64,000 bases of DNA from Astropecten irregularis (taxonomy: Eukaryota; Echinodermata; Asteroidea; Paxillosida; Astropectinidae). Shown piece by piece: positions 42,464-52,119 of the stretch. A program made the translations under genes and the position numbers. The DNA lies in the NCBI GenBank assembly GCA_963971285.1, contig OZ020244.1:7316001-7380000 (forward strand). Reading direction: 5' to 3'. The stretch's first letter is position 1. Each line of letters opens with the position of its first letter. Below the pieces are notes generated by a model. It ran no database searches. It was not told where the DNA came from and saw only the letters and a program-made list of their open reading frames with translations.

Positions 42464-43039
42464 CCATATCTGACATGTTGTAGACTTGTGGCTTAAGTTG
42501 GCATGAGAAGAGTTGATTTTGCTATTGTAACCCAGTTTGCTTGAACTCTAAATTGTTGAATGATATGATAGAAAGTCTGAAGTTACTGATGAACTTGAGT
42601 TGTTTTTCAGTTACAGATACATGTAATCACATATTAAAAATCAGTGATGAAAAGCATCAGCCATCATTTAGTTAAGTCATCCACTACCTCAGTGTGCCAA
42701 AGGTGATTGTGACACTGGTCATCTTCCAGGCTTTCCCTGGTGAAGTATTTACCCTGTTGTACCAATTAAGGGTTTGTTTGTTGACTGCACTACATGCAGT
42801 AGAGCTCTGTGTTTTCTGCACCAGCCCTAAGTGTTAATACAAGGGTCTCCATGATTTTATTTAGGCTGGGATTTAACTAGGTTGATGTAGATTGGACAGC
42901 AGTAAGAGGTTATCTGATGACATTTGGAATGATCTTTTTGAGTAGAAATACATCCGATTTTGAGGTGCACAAAATGCAGATGTTCAATCTCTGATAAAAG
43001 TGGTATTTTCACAGCGTAAAACAAGCAAGTCTCAAGTTT

Positions 43040-43385
43040 ACTTTCAGTTATTTTATTTATTTTTATCTCATTTTGAAACATAAGCAAGAAACGTATGTCG
43101 AACATTATTTATTTTTTATTTAATTTTTAAACATAAGCAACAAATGTTTGTCGAATATTACTGATTATTTATTTTTATTTCATTTTGAAACATAAGCAAG
43201 AAATGTATGTCAAACATTATTTATTTTTTATTTCATTTTGAAACATAAGCAAGGAATGTTTGTCGAATATTACTGAGTATTTATTTTTATTTCATTTTGA
43301 AACATAAGCAAGAAATGTATGTCAAACATTATTTATTTTTTATTTCATTTTGAAACATAAGCAAGAAACGTATGTTGATAATTTA
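43040..43385. repeat. AT-rich tandem repeat, unit about 62 bp in alternating pairs
   Basis: Units contain TTTTGAAACATAAGCAAGAAA, then GTATGTC.AACATTATTTAT. Alternate units carry TTTGTCGAATATTACTGA instead, so the higher-order period is about 124 bp. Roughly six units. Confidence 0.85.
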
Positions 43386-44140
43386 ATCTTATTTATTTAG
43401 AAAGATGCACAAGAAAGTTATGTTCAACATTATTTAACACTAGTCAAATTTTTTTGTTACAAGATTTTGATTGTTTGATTGCAACTCAGGTTTGCTGCAG
43501 TCATGTTTGTAAAGAAGATAGTGATACCTGTACCTAAATAGGAAACATACTATATGTATTCCCATGTGTTGTTATTGTTATAGCTATAAACGTTTTGAAG
43601 GTTTATATATAGACAAGTGTTATCATGCAGTGTGTAATCTGCTGTACTCCATGGGATGGAATAAAGCAAGTACAATTGAACAGGAATTTTGATATTGGAG
43701 TATATTCTGTGTTTTTGTTTGATTTTGTTACAGAATTGGGACTCCTAATGATGAAATGAATGAATGTAAAGGAAAGAACCCCATTTTTTCTGAAAGCAGA
43801 TTAGGATGTAAACATAAATATTTACTGGTTTGGATGGATTTGAAAAAAAAAACTTTTATGATAATGAATCAAATTGATTAAAAATGTTTATTTTACTGTG
43901 GGTGTATAGATTCAACAGAATTAAAATTGTCAGTCCTACTCCTCTCATACATGTATTGTACTGTATACAATAGTCTGGTATCCAGAGCTGACAAAGCAGC
44001 TTTGGAATGATGGATTAATCTGATTCAGACTTGTGCAAACGTGTGTACGGTGTGTACACGGACGCACGTACAGTGTACATAGGCCTATTTGGCCGCTCCT
44101 TGCCAACCAGTGTTTGTAAATAAAAGAAACAAGCGAGAGA
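43386..44140. other. No gene seen
   Basis: AT-rich sequence downstream of the OB-fold gene, with a second AATAAA near 43662. Nothing recognised. Confidence 0.4.
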
Positions 44141-44190
44141 GTGGGGACGAGGTACCGTACGTTGACTGGTGTACGTTACCTCGTCCCCAC
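44141..44190. repeat. 50-bp hairpin GTGGGGACGAGGTA...TACCTCGTCCCCAC
   Basis: Fourteen to sixteen base pairs of GC-rich inverted repeat around a loop that itself contains GTACG twice. Could be an internally deleted MITE. Confidence 0.75.
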
Positions 44191-44210
44191 AGGGGGAGCT
44201 AAACGAATAC

Positions 44211-44303
44211 ACGGGTTTACACTTCGGAGGCCATCTTGGATTTTATCGCAACTTCAAAACGAGGCACTTCTACGCATGCGCACTTTTCGAAGTGTAAGCC
44301 CGT
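44211..44303. mobile_element. 93-bp inverted-repeat element, first of a pair
   Basis: Opens ACGGGTTTACACTTC and closes GAAGTGTAAGCCCGT (inverse with one change). The body holds TTATCGCAACTTC, AACGAGGCACT and CGCATGCGCAC. Confidence 0.7.
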
Positions 44304-44322
44304 CCATTGTCGAAGACAATAC

Positions 44323-44406
44323 ACGTGTTAACACTTCTGCGGTTTTTATCGCGACTTCGAAACGAGGCACTATCACGCATGCGCACTTTTGGAAGTGTAA
44401 ACCCGT
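44323..44406. mobile_element. 84-bp inverted-repeat element, second of the pair
   Basis: Opens ACGTGTTAACACTTC and closes GAAGTGTAAACCCGT, with the same body blocks as the first copy (TTATCGCGACTTC, AACGAGGCACT, CGCATGCGCAC). The closing end matches the opening end of the first copy perfectly in inverse. Confidence 0.7.
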
Positions 44407-45723
44407 GTATGCACCCCATTCACAGCGCGTACTCGACTCTAGACTGGTTCCCGTCCCAATACATAAAATATATAGGGACAGGTAGCTAGTAGTAAATGAA
44501 GGCTCCTGATTGGGTCAGCTCTGCGCATGCGCACAAAAGTGTTTCTATTTATAGATATGGTGTTTATAACTTTTGTGGGCGCACGTGTAAGATGATCACA
44601 AGTCGTGTCCCATGCGTGACGGGGGTATTTCCAATCGATTAATTAGTCGCTAATTAGTCATTGGAATTAGCCAGTACGGAAATTAAGTGTGCCCAGGGAC
44701 ATGGTCTTCACGATCCATTGATAAAAATTCGATTTAGATAAAGCATATTCGGTACACTTTGTTTGAAACTGACACCTTCTTTGAAAAAATTATGCATTTT
44801 TAGATCTCCTTTTGTTGTATGGATTCTAGGTTTTGGAATACGCGGCTGAATACGCGGCTAGCTTTAGTCAGGTCTCGTAAGTTCGTAACTGTATGAATAC
44901 AATGTTTTGGGTCTGGGAATCAGACTTAAAGAACCCCGTGGCATTATGGGAGCTCATTAACATAGGAGTGGAGGAATTCTGACACTATTTCATTACCCGC
45001 TACCGGTCCCTACATTTGAGTGACGATAGACGTCAGGAGACTACTGTAGGGAACGGGAACCAGTCTAACTCGACTCATGTGCGTAAGTGACCTGGTCTCC
45101 GCCTCCTTAGCCCTGTAAGTAAAACATGTCGAATGAGAGTACGTGGAGCGGAAACCCGACTGTATTTAGCGATACCGTAAGTACTGAAGGTTAGACGATG
45201 TTTATTACCTGGAAAGGAGTTAAATTTCCTTGGTTAGGGCAGTTAGGCATAGTTGTTTAATATTTAATGTCATTTGATTTGATTTATGAATACTTAAGAT
45301 TACAAATGTTATTGTTGTGTTAGGTATACTTAATACTAGGTACATTTATGAAATATTTCATTGCTGAATCCATGTGGACATGGCGGGTCATGGTGGAGGT
45401 CTACACCATGGCATTACATGCATTACCACGGCACTAACTGTGGCATTTTGTACAGCGTACATGTGCAAACTACATGTGTAGTGACTAGCACAGGGGTCGA
45501 TTTCACCAAACTCTTTGTAACTTACTATCAGTATCAATCGTAGGACTTTTGTCATTGATGCATTGAAGCCCTACGTGGGACAGGCCCGCTGCGATGGGTT
45601 ATCCTTCGTAACTCGACTTATGATCGATCGTAGGGCTTCATGAAATCGGCCCCTGGTTAGGTTACTTGGACTTTGCAGAAAACCCGTGAAAAATTGCCAC
45701 AAAAAGAATACAAAACCTTTTCA
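44407..45723. other. No gene seen
   Basis: Relatively GC-richer than neighbours around 44500-45200, with GCGCATGCGCAC motifs. No frame with protein-like composition or splice structure was found. Confidence 0.4.
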
Positions 45724-45991
45724 CGGGGTTAGTGTCTTAGTTTTACGCATTTTCAGTATTTATTTAGCTTCTAGAATCTAGACTACTGTTCCAAAATGAG
45801 ATTTGTTAAAAGCAAATAGGCCCCTATTCATGGACATGATGCATGGGTCATTCCTGTAAACCCTAATATAAGTAAAATGAACATATTTCGGCAATATTTC
45901 AGTGAAACAAAAAACAGTTTCCTTACCCCAAATAAATACTGAAAATTATATGGGTGTCGTAATACTAAAGTAATAGACACTGACTAATGCC
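45724..45991. mobile_element. 268-bp MITE, copy 1
   Basis: The left end GGGGTTAGTGTCTTAGTTTTACG...CAGTATTTATTTAGCTTCT and the right end (AAATAAATACTGAAAATTAT...TAATAGACACTGACTAATGCC) are imperfect inverses. The body includes ACATATTTCGGCAATATTTCAG. A second copy follows 74 bp later. Confidence 0.75.
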
Positions 45992-46065
45992 TTTTTAACA
46001 TTATAATGATTGTTTTGTATGTGAAAGAATATGCTCTGCAGAATAGTATTAATATGCTGAAAAAT

Positions 46066-46275
46066 TGGGGTTAGTGTCTTTTACGCCACCCATATTAATT
46101 CAGTATTTATTTAGCTTCTTCTGTTCCAAAATGAGATTTCTTAGCGAATTTATTCATGGGTCCTGTAAACCCTAAAATAAACATATTTCGGCAATATTTC
46201 AGGGGAAAAAAAAACAATTTTCTTACCCAAATAAATACTGAAAATAATATGGGTGCCGTAAAAGAGACTAATGCC
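46066..46275. mobile_element. 210-bp MITE, copy 2
   Basis: GGGGTTAGTGTCTTTTACGC...CACCCATATTA and its inverse TAATATGGGTGCCGTAAAAGAGACTAATGCC define terminal repeats of about 45 bp. The body is the same as in copy 1, in the same orientation. Confidence 0.8.
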
Positions 46276-46353
46276 GAAAAATTACTTCCATACACATCTC
46301 AGTCTTTGTTTGAGTTGATCTTGCCATGTTTATACTTGCCCATTTTCCGGACA

Positions 46354-46491
46354 GGGCGTTTCTGAAGATTAGTACACTCGGGTTAGCTGGTACCCAGCTT
46401 CTACAGTAAACTAACTCACCTAAATATGTCTCTTCATCTATTGGGCCTGGGCACCAGCTAACATGAGTGTACTAATCTTCAGTAATGCCCC
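46354..46491. repeat. 138-bp inverted repeat (MITE-like)
   Basis: Arms share CTGAAGATTAGTACACTC then GTTAGCTGGT.CCCAG in inverse orientation, around a loop of about 46 bp. Confidence 0.85.
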
Positions 46492-47850
46492 AGACAGTGG
46501 CTATTCAAACCTTTGGCTGATATTTTTGAAAACAAAATGTTTCCAGATTGACTTAATCTATAACTAATTAAGTGAAAGAATTCCACTGACCACCATTATG
46601 AAAGAAGGGTTATCCTCTGTGAATGGAAAGAATTCCACTGATGACCATTACGGAAAAAGGATTATCATCCAAGAGCTTAACTGAAGTACAAATTGTGATG
46701 AATTTCAATCTCAGGTGTATAAAACTGGGATGGGGTAGCATATCTGAAAAGTGAGTTTTATAGGGTTTGTTGATCTACAATAATACTCTAAATGCAGCGG
46801 CAGCCATTTTTCTCAAAACACCCTCTATTGGTTCCATAGGTTAGTTAGTATACACATACCAACTATATAGCCTCATATGGAATACCTTTCATGTATAAAA
46901 AAAAAAAGTTCAGTTTTAATTTGATTTTTTGTGAGGCATATTTTTAGTGTATCAATAAATTAACAATGAATACTAATAGTTCTAACCAAAGTGGCTGCGA
47001 GTGTGCGCGCACGGTGGCGACACAATTAGGAGCTATTCAATTACAGATCCAGATACAGACTGTACCCTACTAAAAGACTCTCTAAACTGATTATCAGAAG
47101 TGTGGCTTCACATTTTAATGAAATGTTAATTCCTTTTGCATGTCACATTATTTTTTTCTTTATTTTAAGTTCTGTCCTTTTTTGCCTGATAAGTCTTATT
47201 CTGTTAGTATTATCATTTTAAGTCTGGGTTGGCAGGTCTTAGGGCCACAGTGTTTAAATCCACTTTTGTTTACCCTGGTGTAACCTGTTTCTCTATGATT
47301 GTAATGTATTCTCTGTATTTTTCTTGTTGATGGCGGTTTACATAATAATATTAATAATGACACATATGTGTCTGTTTTGAAGTAAGACTGAAGTTGATTA
47401 ATTATTTACAGCACGTTCACAAGATTCTTTTCAAATTATAAATTTCTTTTTTTAAGGGTACATTTGAATCTATGCATAAAAAGCAGTTACCACAATAAAG
47501 GCTGAACAAACAAATTTTTATAATGCTACTATAGTGGTGCATTACTAATGCACCACTTGTGTTGTTGGCTGGATTACATTTTGCATTGAATGTTATTTCT
47601 GTTGTTTCATTTTATACCTTAAAGGATTTGGTTCAATTGATTTAAAAAATCACACAGTTGTCTAGATAACTAAACATAAATTTAAATAATTTCTGGCATT
47701 TTTTTATTTTTTTTTAAACAAACCAGGGTTGGACAATATTTTCTTGACAGCGGGGCGGAATTGTACATGCTAACGTGACATTTTACATGGACAGAGGCAA
47801 TTTTTCATGCAATAGTGCCCTGAACATGCTCTAAATGGACCATTGTAAGC
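46492..47850. other. No gene seen; upstream of the Helentron coding region
   Basis: AT-rich. The 5' end of the Helentron must fall in this stretch or shortly after, but no terminal signature could be read. A TTTGTTTTACAG acceptor-like site lies just before the first ATG of the long frame at 47911. Confidence 0.4.
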
Positions 47851-47910
47851 AGCATTATTTTTTGAGAAATATTATGTATCGGTATTTGTTTATTTTTTGT
47901 TTTACAGAAC

Positions 47911-49557
47911 ATGAAGGTGTACATGAAAGAAATGAAGCTGCGAAGAGATACTGGGACTTGTGTTGTCCGAGCAAAGCACAGGGGTTGCTCATGTATGTCA
48001 CGTTTGTCTGTCCATGTGTACATGTATGTCAAGTGTGTCTGTCCCATCATCCCTTCCTTATCATCTCATTCCACTGCCTTGTGTATTCATTCTTCCCTTG
48101 TCACATCTTCCATTTCATCACCTTTTCCATCTCCTGCGGGTAAAAATTGTTGTATGTTTCCTGCGGGTAAAAATTGTTGTATGTTTCCTGCGGGTAAAAG
48201 ATGCAAAATTCTGAAGTGTAAAAGTTGTAAAATTCCTGCGGGTAAAAAATGTGAAATTCTGAAGTGTAAAAGTTGTAATATTCTGAAGTGTAAAAGTTGT
48301 GAGAAGTTCGTCTCTGAATCCAAGCCAGAATCAGTCTCTGAATCCAAGCCAAGGTCAGTCTCTGAATCCAAGCCAGAATCAATCTCTGAATCCAAGCCAA
48401 GGTCAGTTTCTGAATCAAAGCCAGAATCAATCTCTGAATCAAAGCCAGAATCAATCTCTGAATCCAAGCCAGAATCAATATCTGAATCCAAGCCAAAGAT
48501 AGTCTCTGAATCCAAGCCAAAGATAGTCTCTGAATCCAAGCCAAAGATAGTCTCTGAATCCAAGTCAAATATAGTCTCTGAATCCAAGCCAAAGTCAGTC
48601 TCTGAATCCAAGCCAGAATCAATCTCTGAATCCAAGCCAAAGTCAGTCTCTGAATCCAAGCCAAAGTCAGTCTCTGTATCTAGGCCAAAGTCTGTTGTGA
48701 GAGCGAATAGAATGAAACAATTGTTAAAACCACGCAATTTGAGAGGATTACATTGGCTTAAGGAGTACAGTCGGACAGGGCATTCTGTGAAAGGCCGCAT
48801 TTTGGATTATATAGAAGAGGTATGTGTAGCTACTGGCAGAAAGAGGAAGTCAATAAAGCATAAGAGAAAATTGAGAAGACAGTTGTTCAAACAGACTCAT
48901 AACACCAAGAAAGGAGGAAAGGTAATAGAGTGTCGTGTGACCAAGAAGGATAGAAAGGCATATAAAGATGAACAGACACAGATGTGGAGACATACAAAAG
49001 GAAAATTAAGTACAGTTTTGAAGAAGATGAAGGGCTTGCAAGATAAGACAAATGAAATGAGGAAGAGACAGAAGTGTATTCATAAGATGTGTAATAGCAA
49101 ACAGGTTTCTGATACAAGGATAACGCACATGAAAGAGCAAGATAAAACAAGTAGAAAATGTGTTGGGGAAGTGGATACTGAAGACAGAAATAGTAATGTA
49201 AATGGACAGTGTTGGATTTGTGATGAGATGATCAAACCACAGGACTTCAAATTACAGTGTTATTGTGGGTTATGGTATCATGTTGAGTGTATGGGAGTTA
49301 CAAGTTGTATTGGAAATGATGTCTTGCTAAACAAGTCAATTGTATGGATATGTTGCAAATGTCGTGGGAGTAACTACTGTAAATATTTATATGACTTTTC
49401 TGATATTTCTGCAGATTTGACTGTGTTTGATGTAATGTTGACTGGTTCTGAAGAGGATGTTGATGAACAAATGGAAGGGAATTATGACAGACTGGCAATG
49501 AACAGAAATGTTGAAGGTATATATACATGTGGTGACAAAAAGCAAACAGTGCCATAG
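47911..49557 (+). CDS. Helentron polyprotein segment 1: Ser/Lys repeats and PHD-like zinc finger
   Basis: A 548-codon frame ending at an in-frame TAG, beyond which the same frame continues. Residues about 80-130 hold Cys-rich repeats (PAGKNCCMF, ILKCKSCKI). Residues about 131-262 are eight-residue SESKP.SV/I repeats, coded by a 24-bp minisatellite. The middle is strongly basic (KRKSIKHKRKLRRQ). Residues about 432-485 form a PHD-like finger: CWICDEM, CYCGLWYHVEC, ICCKC (Cys4-His-Cys3). Such fingers bind chromatin in other proteins; here a role in targeting is only inferred. The true start may be later than ATG 47911, since the first 80 residues are low-complexity and not protein-like. Confidence 0.7.
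   Translation: MKVYMKEMKLRRDTGTCVVRAKHRGCSCMSRLSVHVYMYVKCVCPIIPSLSSHSTALCIHSSLVTSSISSPFPSPAGKNCCMFPAGKNCCMFPAGKRCKILKCKSCKIPAGKKCEILKCKSCNILKCKSCEKFVSESKPESVSESKPRSVSESKPESISESKPRSVSESKPESISESKPESISESKPESISESKPKIVSESKPKIVSESKPKIVSESKSNIVSESKPKSVSESKPESISESKPKSVSESKPKSVSVSRPKSVVRANRMKQLLKPRNLRGLHWLKEYSRTGHSVKGRILDYIEEVCVATGRKRKSIKHKRKLRRQLFKQTHNTKKGGKVIECRVTKKDRKAYKDEQTQMWRHTKGKLSTVLKKMKGLQDKTNEMRKRQKCIHKMCNSKQVSDTRITHMKEQDKTSRKCVGEVDTEDRNSNVNGQCWICDEMIKPQDFKLQCYCGLWYHVECMGVTSCIGNDVLLNKSIVWICCKCRGSNYCKYLYDFSDISADLTVFDVMLTGSEEDVDEQMEGNYDRLAMNRNVEGIYTCGDKKQTVP
48306..48690. repeat. 24-bp coding minisatellite
   Basis: TCTGAATCCAAGCC followed by AGAATCAATC, AAGGTCAGTC or AAGATAGTC repeats about 16 times and encodes SESKP.SV/I. 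The opposite strand also stays open across it, a by-product of the repeat. Confidence 0.9.
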
Positions 49558-49575
49558 CAATCAGGAGGATATACA

Positions 49576-52119
49576 TTGAGGAATAGAAATACATCAGTAC
49601 AATCTAATAGAGGCAAACAAGATGCTGAGGGTGTATGTTTGACAGATGGTAATGAGAAATCTAATCATGGTAAAACTTGCAGTATGCATGAAAAATCAAA
49701 ACAATGTTCAAAGAGTGATCAGGATGAATCATGTGGAATGAAGCAGAAGACCAAGAATGCTTTGCGAAGTAGAAAGAGATCAGTGTCACCTCATAGTAGT
49801 AAGAACGGAGATGTGAAGATGCCAAATGTCGAAAGTAATGACAGTATGAATAGACAATGTTCAAAGAGTGATCAGGGTGAATCATGTAGAGTGAAGCAGA
49901 ATACCAAGTATCCTCTGAGAAGTAGAATGAGATCAGTATCACCTCATAGTAAGAACGGAGATGTGAAGATACCAAAGGTCAAAAGTAATGACAGTATGAA
50001 TAGCACCAAATATGTTAACATACAGCAGGACATAAAGAAGCAAAAAAACATGCAAAGTGATACATATGAAGACAGTGGAAATAGTGGAGTTGTAAGTGCA
50101 TCAGGTAACATAATTGTTCGGGGTAGTTTTCATCAAGGAGATTTTAGATTTGGAAATAATACTGGTAAACAGTGTGTTGCTAATAGTCTGTGTGCTATAC
50201 TGTATAGCAGAATTAAGAAGTTAGATGAATGGTGCTCTAATGAAATGGATTTTGTCTTGAATACTGGGAATGAATTGTATGGTTTTTTATCTCATAGTTC
50301 TACAGTAGAGAATGAGTATTTGTTGATCAGTGAGTTGCCAGAGGAAATAGATGTTTTCAGTCAGCATTTCTGTGTTCAATTCCATGAAGCTGTGTCTGGT
50401 ACCTTTGGACAAAACACAAATCTGTCAGAATTTAATATGATTTCATGGAAGAATGCTCTGGAGCAGACTCTTCACAAGTATACAGCATGTTTTATCTGTT
50501 TCCATATGAACACATTTTCAATCATTGCTCAGGATGGATTGCATTATATTTTTGATTCCCATTCTAGAAATCATAATGGCAGACAAGACTGTAACGGCAG
50601 AAGTTTTCTGAAACGTGTAGCTTCATGGCAAGGTGTGTACAATTATTGTATTGAACTTGGAAATTCTATGAATGTGTCTGAATCTGAGCAGTTTGAAATT
50701 ACAGGAGTCAGTGTTCAGGTTAGAAATGAGCTGAATATTTGTAACCATGAACTTGAAGACAATAGTGAAAGTGTTTGCACCGAGTGTAATGTTCAAGATG
50801 TAGAATGTGAATGTTTACATGAGATATCAAGCAGTTGCAAGAGTGGTGATGATGTAGAAATAGTGGACGTTATTGAACCTGCCAAATTAAAATTTATGTT
50901 ACTAACTAATGCAAGTAAAATACAATTGTGTCAGAAATTTGGATTAAGAAGCGTATCTCTAGATGTTGATGAGAGTGCTAGAAGATGTGATAACATGGGA
51001 AGTCCAGACAGAATAAAGAGGATCAAAGGTGATGGGAACTGTTTCTTTAGAGCCATTTCTTGTGCTATATCAGGAACTGAAGAAAATCATAAGCATGTGA
51101 GAACTCTTACTGTAAATCATTTGCTGAAATATGCTGATAAATTTAAGTGTTTTTTAAGAGAAGGTTTTTCGACAGTGCAAGATTATGTGGCTAGGCAGAG
51201 GTTGTTTCATAATGGTACATGGGCAACAGAGGTAGAAATCATAGCAATGGCTGACATGTTGGGTGTTGATTTATACACATATAGTGAGGCAAATAAGTGG
51301 TATGTGTTTTCACGTTCATTCACCAATACTGAGAGGTTATCAGATTGTGGCATTTATTTGTATCATAGAAATGAAGTTCATTATGATTTAGTGGTAAATG
51401 TTCATGAACTTGTTACAGGTAGTAATGCAGGTGACAATTTGGATAACTGTTGTGACAGAGATTTGTTGTCTGAAGGTACTTGTATGGACTCTCTCAGTAA
51501 TGTTCATGTAAATCAAAGTAACACTAGAAGGGATGATATTCAACCGTATTCTCAGCATAAGAGAAAAAGACGTAAACGTGTAAATGTGGCATTGAAACGG
51601 AAATTAAACAGAGATAAAGCAAGAGAAAGATACAATAAAACAAGAAATGTAAAAATTCCAGAAGAAAACAGTGCATACAAGGAAAAGAAAAATTATGCAA
51701 AAAGACAGAAATATGGTAATTGTATAGAGTTCAGAGAAAGTGTACTTGAATACGACAGGAAAAAATATGCACAAGATGGTGTTCAAAAAAGGAAATTGTT
51801 AAAGGAGAAGTATCACAAAGATAGTGTGTATAGAGAAAGAAAGCTTCACCATGACAAAACTAAGTATCAGAAAGATAGTGCACATAGAGAAACGAAGGTT
51901 AACATCGAAAAAAACAAGTATAACAACGATAGTGTACATAGAGAAAGAAAGCTTAACCGTGACAAAACTAAGTATCATAAAGATAGTGTACATAGAGAAA
52001 AAAAGGTTAAGAGTGAAAAAAGGAAGTATTGTGAAGATAGTGAACACAAAGAAAGAAAGCTTAACCATGACAAAACTAAGTATCACAAAGATAGTGTACA
52101 TAGAGAAAAAAAAGGTTAA
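49576..52119 (+). CDS. Helentron polyprotein segment 2: two putative cysteine proteases (C76-like and OTU)
   Basis: In frame with segment 1 after its TAG. Residues about 185-365 resemble a tegument-type deubiquitinase (peptidase C76): GSFHQGDFRFGNN, TGKQCVANSLCAI with the candidate Cys, and YIFDSHSRN with candidate Asp/His. Residues about 480-610 are an OTU domain: KGDGNCFFRAIS (catalytic Asp and Cys), GTWATEVEI and EVHYDLVV (His). From about residue 670 come basic 18-residue repeats (KYHKDSVHRE.K pattern), probably coiled coil. The segment ends in a frameshift where one A run is longer (eight A) than in sister repeats. OTU is usual in Helentrons; the first domain is inferred from motifs only. 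Confidence 0.75.
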   Translation: MRNRNTSVQSNRGKQDAEGVCLTDGNEKSNHGKTCSMHEKSKQCSKSDQDESCGMKQKTKNALRSRKRSVSPHSSKNGDVKMPNVESNDSMNRQCSKSDQGESCRVKQNTKYPLRSRMRSVSPHSKNGDVKIPKVKSNDSMNSTKYVNIQQDIKKQKNMQSDTYEDSGNSGVVSASGNIIVRGSFHQGDFRFGNNTGKQCVANSLCAILYSRIKKLDEWCSNEMDFVLNTGNELYGFLSHSSTVENEYLLISELPEEIDVFSQHFCVQFHEAVSGTFGQNTNLSEFNMISWKNALEQTLHKYTACFICFHMNTFSIIAQDGLHYIFDSHSRNHNGRQDCNGRSFLKRVASWQGVYNYCIELGNSMNVSESEQFEITGVSVQVRNELNICNHELEDNSESVCTECNVQDVECECLHEISSSCKSGDDVEIVDVIEPAKLKFMLLTNASKIQLCQKFGLRSVSLDVDESARRCDNMGSPDRIKRIKGDGNCFFRAISCAISGTEENHKHVRTLTVNHLLKYADKFKCFLREGFSTVQDYVARQRLFHNGTWATEVEIIAMADMLGVDLYTYSEANKWYVFSRSFTNTERLSDCGIYLYHRNEVHYDLVVNVHELVTGSNAGDNLDNCCDRDLLSEGTCMDSLSNVHVNQSNTRRDDIQPYSQHKRKRRKRVNVALKRKLNRDKARERYNKTRNVKIPEENSAYKEKKNYAKRQKYGNCIEFRESVLEYDRKKYAQDGVQKRKLLKEKYHKDSVYRERKLHHDKTKYQKDSAHRETKVNIEKNKYNNDSVHRERKLNRDKTKYHKDSVHREKKVKSEKRKYCEDSEHKERKLNHDKTKYHKDSVHREKKG

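Noticed and set aside
48087..48800. Minus-strand frames of 237 and 187 codons with DSETDFGL-type or WIQRL-type repeats
   Set aside because: They are the complementary strand of the SESKP minisatellite in the Helentron; openness on all frames follows from the 24-bp period.
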